The notes beneath the pieces are model-generated. The model made no database searches. It saw only the letters and a program-made list of their open reading frames with translations, and was not told the DNA's origin. The position numbers were made by a program, and so were the translations under genes. Shown here piece by piece: positions 12,501-24,500 of a stretch of 64,000 nt of DNA (its first letter is position 1; the number at the start of each line of letters is the position of its first letter). Origin of the DNA: Bombyx mori (taxonomy: Eukaryota > Arthropoda > Insecta > Lepidoptera > Bombycidae); assembly GCF_030269925.1 (NCBI RefSeq), contig NC_085108.1:2294001-2358000 (forward strand), in the 5' to 3' direction.

Positions 12501-15500
12501 TTATTTAATCTCGTAGGAAAACTCCGAACATAGCCCTCTCCATTGCTTTTTGGGTGACCTTTCTGTCGATTAACGTGTGTGAAAGTGTGATGACAATATA
12601 AACTTGACCATTATCATGACAACAAAGTCCAACATTTGAGAAACAGCTCCAGAATCGAGAGTCACGAAGGCGAATAGCGATTTTATTTTATATTTCGCTT
12701 ACGGAGTTTATCAGTAGATCAATCTTCTACTTACACTCCAGCTTGTCTTCAGGTCTGCCTGCTTCTAGGAGTGAGAGGTAGCAGACGATATCCTTGAGAG
12801 AGACTCTGGCTGTGTGTACTTCTACTGTCGACGAGCGTCTCATTAGGTGTCTAAAGTCTAGAACAAAGGGATTTGTTTGCCTTTAAGCACACCAGCGTTT
12901 GGTTTAACCACTGGTTTCCAGGAGTACTGATACATCGTTGTCTCTGTTTCCATCATCATCATCATCATTATCCTGCCCTTCTCCCAGTCACCTGGGGTCG
13001 GCGCAACATGTTTTCTCCTTCCATACTCTTCTATCATATACCATTTCCTCGCTCACTCCCCTCCTACCCATATCGTCTTTCACACAATCCATCCATTTCT
13101 TCTTAGGTCTACCTCTTCCTCTAAATCCTTCCACATTCATAGTTAACACTCTCTTAACAACCTCATTTTCATTCCGTCTCATCACATGTCCATACCATCC
13201 CAAACGTGCACTCCTCAGCTTCTCTGTCACAGGTGCCACTTTCAGACTTCCTCTAACATATTCATTCCGTATTCTATCCATTCTCGTTACTCGACACATC
13301 CATCGCAACATTCGCATCTCTGCTGCATGCAATCGCCTTTCATCCGCCACTTTCGTTGTCCAACACGCTGATCCATACAAGACGGCAGGCCTTATTAAGG
13401 TCTTATATATCTTCCCTTTTAGGGGAAGATATATTTATTATTTTTCCAATGTATCCAATTCTTAGGAATCGGTATTTATTTGTCTCTGTAATATCCCTCT
13501 AATACATATTAGAAAAGTGAAATTATGAAAAATATGTACTTGCCTTTTTTTTTTACTCGATCGAGCATAATCAGTTAACAGGTTAACAGTTAAGTGGTAT
13601 TTTATTTAAAAAATAAAACAACCTCAAATATCGTTGAAATTTTCGTTAAAGACGGGCCACTAGTTTATAAACAAATCACCTTCGATTTTAGTAGACTGGT
13701 TCACCCTCATTGAGTTGCTGCTCTTTCTGCTGGAGTTTCTCGACATTTGACTGTGACTGGGACTGGTCTCGTTGCGTCTGTCCAAGCAGAGCTCGTGGGA
13801 GGAGTACGAAGGATGCGTGGTCACCGTGAACATGGGGTGGACGCTACCTGGAAGTCAAACGTAGCCTGTCGACGGTTTTTATTACTCCTAAGATGGGTGA
13901 ACGGTTACCCACCTTTTTTATTGCTTAGATGGGTGGAGGAGCTCACAGCCCACCTGGTGTTAAGTGCTTACTGGAACGTAAATGCCCCACCCACCTTGAG
14001 ATATAAGTTCTGAGGTCTCAAGTATAATTACAACGGCTACCCCACCCTTCAAACCGAAACGCGTTACTGCTTTACGGCAGAAATAGGTAGGGTGGTGGTA
14101 CCTACCCGCGCGGACTCTCAAGAGGTCCTACCACCAGTAAAGCTCTAAGAGGTCCTACCTGGTGTGAACTGCTCATGGGAACCACACAACGGCTATCCCG
14201 CCTATATCATATTTAATATTAGGGGTTAAAGTATGAAATTGCCGATTTGTACTGAAGAAATGAAATTCGTTTTTTATTTTTTATTTAACATACTTATTTA
14301 ATCAAAATATCTACCATTATTATCTATACTGCCAACTAATAGAAAGGTAATTTATGCCTTTGCGATAGAACTCTGGTGATCTAGATTCTACAAACTGTGT
14401 GAAAGCATTTTGTGCTGCCTCCTGGAAAGAAAACTTTTTATCACGTAGAAAATTGTCCAAATCTTGGAGATTCTTGTCTAAGCTGAATAAAAAAAACAAC
14501 TGAAGGTCGATAATTTTCAAATACGATCATGACTGTGTCAAGCAATAATAGGCAAGATGGTGGTACCGATACAGTGATCATGGCCTTACCGGTTCTGCTT
14601 CTTGATCCCTTGTCGCTACCGTCTACCGAATCAGCGGAGCTCTTTCCCAGCTGCTGAAGTCTCTCAGCCAGACCGTGGATCTTCGAAGCCAGCGTTGGTT
14701 TCACCTGAAAGCCACCATATAAATTGCACTCTCTCTGTTAATAAACTATCATAAATATAGATGACTAGCTGACCTGGCAGACTTCGTAGTGCCTCAATCG
14801 ATAAATAAAAAACGTAAGCTTTTGTACAAAATAAGCTTAAAACAAACAAAAGGAATCCGTCCGACGGGGGACATGTGGCGGGTAGCCATTATACAACGCA
14901 AGATAATTGACAGATGCCTGAATCTCGCTTACGACATTTTCAAGATAAAGCGCATATATACAAGTTCCGAACAACAACATTCGGACCGTCGGTCTACCGA
15001 GCAATATAACCCGCTCGGTGGAAGATCCCTTTGTCGTATATATTCCTACAGACACATGAAAGGAAAAACAAAACTGTTATTTTTATTTAATTCCGAGCAT
15101 TTTCATATTTATCTACCTTTCAAATCTTCTCTGGTTAGAATTGTGGAGCAGTTGGATTACAGTATAGTCGAAACTTTGACCTCATGGGTGAAGGTCCCTG
15201 TATTGAGTTTTAGTAACCATAAAAATACTAGATAGGATGTGAGCTGGCTGTGATGGCTGGACGACCTTACAGCCCGCTAGGTATTAAATGGTCACCGGAG
15301 CCCATGGACATAAACAACTTAAAAGAACTGGAATGAACCCAGTCGATGTTTCAACAGCTCTGTGTAAAAACGTCTTGATATTTCAAATACCATATAACGC
15401 GTAGCACTTTTTATTCATGGCTTTTGCGACGGCTTGGCTCTGCCCCTGGCATTGCTGAGGTCCATGGGCGACGGTAACCACTCACCATCAGGTGGGCCGT

Positions 15501-18500
15501 GTGCTCGTCTGCCTGCAAGGACAATAAAAAAATATATGATGCGGCGCTATTTCCGTGTCCGGACAAGGTTCATACTACTCATTTAAATCCAAAACGACAA
15601 TAATTCAACCGAAAGGGGACCGTCAGTTAATTTTAAAAGTGCTTAGTATACAAATGATAGGTTTGCGTTTATAATACAATTTCCGATGCTCTTCTCTGTA
15701 CCTGATGGTCAGCATGGGCTGTGACCGCTGCGCAGGCGGTAGTGGAACTAGCAGCCGCCATCTCCCGCAGCGCTGGTCTGCGATCTCGCCGAACAAACGA
15801 CAGGAACAAATGTCTATAATAGGATAAGCAATAGTCAGACCAGAAGTAGGCGGCACGACACGAGAACCCTCTTGTTGTGGCCGCTGGAAACTACGTACCC
15901 AACCCTGTATACCGAATGGTAAACCGTCGGCGTCGCCCAAAGCACGTCATTACGGATCCTCCTGATCCATTAACGGTGCTTTTAGGCACTACAAGCACCG
16001 GTCGCCGTCCTCGTCGAACCCATCGCTTGCGACGAAGGGCTCGACGAGCGAATTAACCCATAGACACAACCCACTGAGTTTCTCGCCGGATCTTCTCAGT
16101 GGTTCGCGTTTCCGATCCGGTGGTAGATTCTGCGAAGCACTGCTCTTGCTAGGGTCAGTGTTAGCAACACTCCGGTTTGAGCCCCGCGAGCTCACCTACA
16201 CAGGGCGAAACTGAAATAGCCTCTCAAGGCTATCAGCATAGGTAGGAAAAAGAAGATAGACCAAAGAAGGGGACCAGTTAAAACTATTGACCAAACTACC
16301 TAGCTCTTCTTTTCCTACCTAGTCTAGTAACCTCCAGGGGTTATACTAGATTCGCAGAACGAGTAAGTGAGCTCAAGGGGCTCTAACCTGAGGACGTCGC
16401 TAACACTTGGCCTAGCAAGAGCAGTGCTTCGCAGAATCTATCACCGGATCGGAAACGCGACCCACTGAGAAGATCCGGCGAGAAACTCAGTGGGTTAATT
16501 TACTCGCCAAACTTTTTGTCGCAAGCGACAGGTTCGACAAGAACGGTGACCTGTGCTTGAGGTAGCTAAAAGTACTGTTAATGGATCAGGAGAATCCGAT
16601 TGACGTGTGATATCTAGTTCAGTAATCCTGGTTTGCTCCGTAAAACAATTAGCGCGCCAGGTGTCTTGAGTTTCAAGTTAACAGGTTAAGGACCGAGATT
16701 TCTTAGCGATTTTTGCCAAAAGTAATTAAATTCATACCTATGGCTAAAGAATTACTCAAATAAGCTATTCCTACTTTTAGTTTTTTGAATATGCAATTGT
16801 ATTGTCGAATATTCCCCCTTCAATATGTTATAGCTACTAGCCTAGATGAGCCATGGCGGTTCGCGTTTCTTACATTGAATAGAAAACTTGCGGTCGGGGG
16901 TATTTTAGGCAGGTGAATTGTGGCGGTCCCAAGAGACCGCTAATTTTGTTTTGGCAAAATAATGGAACCCTCCATAGGGACCGCTCCGGTTCTTAACCTG
17001 TTAAAATAAAACATTTGTCGCGAACAAACAAACACACAAACATTTTAAGTTCGCGCAATACTTGTCGGATGACGAATAAAAGAAACCGAAATGTTTTATT
17101 TCTCGGACGGCTACTAGTCCTATTATAATAGTGCCATAATGAAAACATTCTCTGGGAAATCAACAACAAGAACTGTGTATAGTGTAGTGTTTCTATTCAA
17201 TCAATTAACGAGGCGCCGTCGAAGCCAGACACCCAAATTTAATATTAACCTAAAAAAAAATGCCATTATAATATAATGATACGTAGTGTTTTAATAATAA
17301 TAATAATAAATTTTATTTCAGAATTAAATTCCATATGAAGTGTTAGTAATACAAAATCTTAAAAAAGCAGTTCATTTTATTTATTTTACATTGACCATGG
17401 CTGGTCTTGAGCCAACATGGACTTCATTCCAGTGCCTCAGTATAGGGCAGCAATAGCGACTCCCTATCGCGGCCAGGAGGCTGTTCGAGCTGTCCCGGAG
17501 CCGATACCACGCGGAGGCCACGCGCTTACGAATGATCGCGTGAAAGCCATCTATGTGAGCCTCCGCAAATTTTTTTTTTTTTTATTGCTTAGATGTGTGG
17601 ACGAGCTCACAGCCCACCTGATGTTAAGTGGTTACTGGAGCCCATAGACATCTACAACGTAAATGCGCCACACACCTTGAGATACAGTTCTAAGTTCTCA
17701 GTATAGCCACAACGGCTGCCCCACCCTTCAAACCGAAACGCATTACTGCTTCACGGCAGAAATAGGCGGGGCGGTGGTACCTACCCGTGCGGACTCACAA
17801 GAGGTCCTACCACCAGTAATTACGCAAATTATAATTTTGCGGGTTTGATTTTTATTGCACGATGTTATTCCTTCACCGTGGAAGTCAATCGTGAACATTT
17901 GTTGAGTACGTATTTCATTAGAAAAATTGGTACCCGCCTGCGGGATTCGACCGGTGCATCGCTCGATACGAATGCACCGGACGTCTTATCCTTTAGGCCA
18001 CGACGACTTCAATAATAATGTAGAATAATGTAGTGTAAATTGTATGATATATAGCATATTCAAATGAGATATGCATATGAATGCTCAGTGGTAGGCTTAA
18101 GTTTGCTGACGCTGACGCCCATAAGCGACGCTAACCAATGACAACCAAGTAGGTGGTATGCTCCTTTGCTCGTCGTAAGCTCTGAGTTTTTTGCCGGTTT
18201 TTCGCAGCAGTGAAATTGCACTCCCATTCCGTAATAAATGTTTTTTACCTAGAGAGTTCATCAGGCGTGGAGACCTCGAGGAACGTGTCCAGAAACCACC
18301 GGAACCCCTCATAGTCAATATCCTGGAACAATAATTTTTAAGATTAATTATACTAATTCTCAAAAGGCTTACATTAATTCACAAAATTCTTCTTAAGCGG
18401 CGCCATTTCCTCAAGACGAAAATCTCCCCCGTAATTTTTTTTGTTGCCTTTATAGTTGGTCGAGCTCACAACCCACCTGGTGTTAAGTGGTTACCAGAGC

Positions 18501-21500
18501 CCATAGACATCTATAACGTAAATGACGCCACCCACCTTGAGATAAGGTGCTAAGGTCTCACTATAGTTACAACGGCTGCCCCACCTTTCAAACTGAAACG
18601 CATTACTTCTTCACGGCTGAAATAGGCGTGGTGGTACCTAACCTTGCGGACTCACAAGTCTGCCGACTTGGACGTGTAACGCTGCGTATATAACAAGAAA
18701 GCAAACATAATTTATCTATTCACGTCCTTACGAATCCATATGATTTATTAACACTAGCATTAGACGCCTTCAGCTCTAGCACTAAGAGCAGGCTAACCCT
18801 GGAAACCGTACTCATCGAACCCGGCAAATCAATCGACGTGCAACCTAACCCGTGCATCAGCCCGCTGAGGTTCTCGACTTATCTTCTCAGCGCGCATTCA
18901 CGCAGTAATCGCCCTTGAGTTATTTGGTCTCCTCTGGAGGCGCTCGGGCAGCTGTTAGCTAATCCCACGCTTCCTGGCTCAGCCTTTGCTCGCCCATCTG
19001 TCCTGGTGAAACTGGAAAGGCCAGTAATCCTTTCGTCATCAAATAAAAACAGTTCTGTTTTGTTTGCGCTGTTCAATCATCGATATACAACAGCTTATAT
19101 GTATGTACATCAGACGTCCGTTTTTTTTTTTTGGTCTGGAGGAAATCGCCTGACTTCCGCCCTCCACTGGGGATAGAGGGCGGAGCACAAACCTCGCATG
19201 AGACAGAACTCATGAAGAGGCAAAGGGAGGAAAGTGAAGCGTTTAGTGCGGAGCACATCTCTCCCATCACCCTCCCCCTCGGGACGCCGAACCGGCGGTT
19301 GTCGGCGCCACGACCACCAGCCCTCTCGGTCGGCAGGCTATCCGAAGCCCGCCTAAATGGCGCCGGTTAGAGTGAGCTATCCTACGGAAGCGTTGTTTTA
19401 AATTGCGCCTATCTGTAGGATTTGCTTATGGAATTTATAATTTCTACCGAGAGTACATCCCAGATAAAGCCTTACGAAGGCAAAGTTTTAAGGGAACGTA
19501 AGAGAGCAGTTTATTTTGGAAACAAATCGATACAATCTTATTACAAACATCAGGTGGCGCGGTACAGAAATCGTGGTTTTCCTTACTAAAAAAGAGGTTT
19601 TGCTTTTTTAGCAATTATTGTTGTCTGACTCGATGGTGCAGTAGTTAGTGGTTCTGACGTTTGTGCCGAGGGTCGTGGGCTCTACTCCCACTTCAAGAAA
19701 ACATTCGTGTGATGAACAAGTTATTTCGCTGTTTGTCTGGGTGTTTATTATCTATGTATGTATGTATATATTTAAACTTATATAAGTATGCATGTCAGTC
19801 TCTGGTATCCATAGCACAGGGAATCCTAATTTAGGGTCAGGTGAATATGCGATTTTTATTTATTATTTTTCAAAAGTGCCGTGTTTCTGCCGTGATGCAG
19901 TAATGCGTTTCGGTTCGAAAGGTGAGGCAGCCGTTGTACTGTCTTTATTAAGATCTTAGAACTTACGTCTCAAGATGGATGGCGGAATTTACATCGTAGA
20001 TCTTTGTGGACTCCGGTAACCACTTAACACCAGGTGACACGTGACATCGTCCACCTATCTAAGCTATAAAATAATCACGATTTTGGGGTTTATGGACTCT
20101 AATAGCCACTTCAAACGAAGTGAACAGCTTATCTGCCGACCTTAGTAATTAAATAAATGTAAAAAATACATTAAAGTAAGAGTTTGCATTGGAAAGAAAA
20201 TTGGCACTGAGACATCCCTTTATTACACCAAAAAGTTTTCTCTACGGTATAAAATACCAAAATCTCAGCGGAAATTACAAAAAAAAACGTTAACTAATCT
20301 TGTACCGCGCTATACAGGACGGTTCCATCCGTCGCCTAGCAACGGGTGTCTATTGCCGAAGCGCCATGTTTGATTCCCCCTCTGTTTACGAAACGCCAGG
20401 AAAGACATACAACTTATTTAGGATCTTCTTCTCAGACGGACCCTCTTGTTAGAGTGGTCGTGGTTGCGCTGACGATTTATATGCAGAAGCATCTGTTAGG
20501 TCACCTATGCTATCGAGAACCGCCACTATTTGGGATCATTAAACAGCAACTTAAAGGCTTAAAACCAATGGTAGGAGGTATCGCAATTCTGCTTACTTAC
20601 ACTTTACTGGTGGTAGGACCTCTTGTGAGTCCGCGCGGGTAGGTACCACCACCCTGCCTATTTCTGCCGTGAAGCAGTAATGTGTTTCGGTTGGAAGGGT
20701 GGGGCAGACGTTGTAACTAATATATAGTTGAGACCTTAGAACTTATATCTCAAGGTGGGTGGCGCATTTACTTTGTAGATGTTTATGGGCTCCAGTAACT
20801 ACTTAACACCAAGTGAGCTGCGAGCTCGTCCACCCATCTAAAAAAAAACCTACTAACGAAATACCTATGCGTTCTTATTAAAGGAACATCAAAAAACTGT
20901 AAAAGTTATAGCCAAAAGCGAAACAAAGATATTTTTTTCATCTACGACGACCAGGTTACAGTTCTTGTTGTGGTTACTTATTGACTCGGCACAGCCATTT
21001 ATTCCGGACGGCCACCGCTCAGGTTTCGGCCACCACGTGTGATTTTTAGACTTCTTACTCGTTGAAACGTGGTGGCTCGAGTATTGCCGCAGTGGCCGTC
21101 GCGGAACGGGTGCTGGGATTGGTTCGAGGAAAATAACGAAGGCTTCAAGTATGGCGTTCACACGGTCCTCGTGGCTTGACCGGCGCAGGGCGTAGGAGCG
21201 AGTCTTTTCTTGTGCGACGGCTCTCTCCTCTTCTTCTGGAGAGGTCTTGACTCGTCGGCTCGCTGTCTCGAACTCAATTTGCAGTAGTAGTCGGGGTCGT
21301 CGTACCCCCTTGCGGGGGCACGGAGCGGGCCTCGGGGAAACCCCTTTGCCCGGGCATATAACTCCCCGCCTATCGAGGCAGGGGTGGTGCGCTGCAGGAC
21401 TGAGTGAAGCAGGCTTGGAGTTGTGATGTTGGGTGGGATCGCTTTTTCTTCTTTCTTCCTTCTCTTCTATCTTCTTCGTCGTCAGCAGGGGGCGGCCGCT

Positions 21501-24500
21501 TCTCTCCACCATGGTTTTTTTTTTTTTTTTTTTACAATTTAATATTAACCTAACTTAAGCTAAAGTAAACCTAACTTAACCTAACTTACATCTAAGTGAC
21601 AGCAGCGCGCCGTTCCTGCACTCCGTGGAGTGCCGGGGCAGCGCGCGCCGTCACACCTAAACCTAAACCTAATCTAACTTAACCTAACATAACCTAATCT
21701 AACCTAGCATGGGGGAGAGAGCAAGCCGCACTCCTCGCTAGAGTCCTCCCCCTCCTCTCCCCATTGTTACAATTTTGATGGGAGGGAGGACTGTAGCGGG
21801 TATGAACACCCCATCCCAAAAGGGGGTGGGGGGTAGGGTCAAAGCCCCTAATGGAAATGAGGCTGCACCTACGGGGTGCAGCCGCGGTCCCCATACGGGA
21901 GACCCGCCAAACGGGCAAGAGGCGTGGGACTAGAGGCTGATGAAACTCAGCTCCGAGAGGGGCGCTCATAGGTCCTCCCCGGCCTCACAGCCGGCGAGGA
22001 GCTTTAACTCCGAATGATCGTCGGGGGTACCAATAGCTCCCGCGGCAACGCCGTACCATCCGGTGGTCTGGCGTGCAGCGGGGCTATGTTGTGGAGATGC
22101 TCATGGGGCCCATTTTCGGCTCGCTCGTACATATTACGGGCGAGCCTAGTCACAAACTCCACGAGCGACTCCACACCTAGGTCCCGGGCAATAACGTCAT
22201 TTCTGACGTACTGCCCGGCCCCGACGATAATGCGGAGGGAAAGACTCTGCTGGGCCTGCAACCTAGATCGCTGGGACGGCGACAACAGGTGATACCAGGC
22301 CTCAGCAGCGTATGTGAGGCGGGAACGGACGTATGTCTTGTAAATGGCGAGTTTGGTCCTGGTCGGAAGCCCGGACGCAAGCACCGGCCGCAACAAGAAC
22401 CTGGCCGCGCGAGTCTGACCGATGACTCGGTTGACGTGCGCGACCATGCTCAAGGAGCGGTCGATGTCGCATCCGAGATACCGGACCGTGGTCCTGAACT
22501 CGACATTCACACCTCGGAGGCTGAGTTTCTTTGGGACGACTCTGATACGGACCGGACCGTAGAGTAAGGCCGCGGTCTTTCCCACATTGACCGCGACTCT
22601 CCAACGGTCCAGCCACTGGGGCAGTAAATCCAAAAGCCTCTGCATCCTCATAATGGCTGCAGAGGGGAACGGAGAGGACGAGAAGTAGGCCGAGTCGTCA
22701 GCGAACAAGGCCAACTTCACGTCCTCCTCCCACGCCCGAAGGTGACCCTCCAGTGTGGGGATGTCATTAGTGTAGAGGGCGTATAGGATAGGTGATAGGA
22801 CACTACCCTGGGGAACCCCGGCCGTAATGGGACGCACGGAAGACCGTGCGCCCTCGACCGCGACAAAGAAGGTTCTGCCCTCCAGATACGACCCGAGCAG
22901 TCGCACGTGAGCGTGCGGTAGGCCCGCGTCCCGCAGCTTGTGGACCAGCCCCTCGTGCCACACACGGTCGAAGGCCTTCTCGATATCGAGAAGGACCGCG
23001 ACCGTGTATTGGCGCGAGTTTCGCCGGTCCGCCAAGTGATGCAGGACACGGGTCAGTTGCAAAGTCGTCGAGTGGCCGCTTCTAAAGCCGAATTGCTCCG
23101 GCCTGAGGAGAATATACGGCGATATTCTCCTCAGGAGCAGCCGCTCGAACAACTTGCCCACGTGCGACAGCAAGGTAATCGGTCGGTAACTGGAGGGCTT
23201 TCTCCTGTCCTTGCCGGGTTTGGGCAAGACGATAATCTTGCCCAATTTCCAAGTTCCAGGGAAGTGTCCTACCCTGAGAATGGAATTAAACAATCGTGTC
23301 ATTGCTGACACGATTGAAGGAGGGAGATTTTGTAGGGCGAGGGGGGGAATACCGTCCTCGCCGGGGGCTTTGCGCCTCTTCATCAGCTTGATGAGGAGGC
23401 GCACCTCCCTGGGAGTGACTAGATCGTCACCTCCCAGCTCGACTCCCGGCGATTCCGGTTTGAGGAGTTGGATTACGCCCTCTGACACCTCCCGATGGAA
23501 TGCAACCATCGAGGGTGCAGAGACATTCGGAGTGAACTGCCGCTCCAGCGAGTTGGCCAGGACTTCAGCACGAGCCAACGGTGTAAAACACCGTTTAGCT
23601 CGCGCTTAATCCTGGGACACCTAGATGTCGCCCAGAGCCTCCTCAGTGCCCTCTTCCGACGAATTAACGTCTTGAGGTGCACCGGGAGTTCCGCTCTGGG
23701 CCCCCCGCTGGGTACCAGAGTCGTCGCTTGGTCCAGGGCTCCCCTGATGGTGTCGACGAGACGGGAAGCCGCCGTGTCGACCTCATCAGGGGTAGACGGG
23801 TCTTGAAACAAGGATTGGTCGGCCAGCAGTCCCGTAAAGGACTGCCAGTCGACCCTAGGCCTGAGAGGGGATGTCGCGACCCGAGTGAGCCCCAAACCCA
23901 CCGTGACCAAGATCGGTAGGTGAGGGGTACTCAGGTCGTACAGTGCCTCTATCGCTAGAGGGCACCGTAGCCCCTTGTGAACACACACGTCCAAGACGTC
24001 CGGTTGGTACCGGGCCAACGTTGGAACGTGGGTGGGTTCGTTGGGGCCGACCACGCAGTAGTCCCCCCTTTCGGCATCCTCGTACAATTTGCAGCGAGGT
24101 AGGCCCCTTATTTATGGTCGCCCACACGCACTCGGCCAGCGCTATTATGAGTCCGAGCACGGTGGGCGTCTATTGTTCTCTCGGCCGCCTCGCTCGCCTA
24201 TTGTTTGCCTAGTCGCTCTATTAGTCGCCCGTATTGTGACTCGCTCCTGCGTTCCCACGCCAAATTAAAGACCACGAGGACCAATCTTTATTTACAAACA
24301 CATTTACAAATTAACTTATTTCTATTTACATTTGTATGCTAACTATTTTTAACATACTGTCTATCTCTATTTCTATTAAATCTAGCTGTACTTGCGAACA
24401 TATTCCTATTCTAGTGTATCTATTTACGGACATTTCTGTTTTAACGTATTATCTATTTATTCTCTATTTATTTATCGCGGACATTTTCTATTATTTTACA

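Larger units (their letters stand above)
21514..24210 (-). mobile_element. Decayed, 5'-truncated jockey-type LINE
   Basis: The 3' end is the poly(A) at 21514-21532 (T on the plus strand). Next come a 3' UTR with telomere-like repeats (21534-22003), an intact reverse transcriptase frame (22004-23578), and an endonuclease remnant in another frame (23473-24087). Endonuclease coding breaks down near 24110-24160, where in-frame stops appear, and similarity is lost above about 24210. It lies in Dgk intron 2, on the same strand as the gene. Confidence 0.85.

Noticed and set aside
14320..14520. Possible cullin-like or Dgk exon
   Set aside because: The sequence [10 protein letters not shown] and [10 protein letters not shown] is a mariner transposase C terminus, and Dgk phases join without it.
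14789..15235. 148-codon open frame as a gene
   Set aside because: It runs through a Helitron-like repeat and an inserted LTR-like unit; no protein family and composite origin.
20889..21512. 207-codon frame as a host protein
   Set aside because: Low-complexity basic product, GC-rich DNA next to a LINE poly(A), no domain or splice sites; kept only as a retroelement-like segment.
22014..23609. Plus-strand frames opposite the LINE RT
   Set aside because: They lie antisense to clear RT motifs and have no recognisable content.
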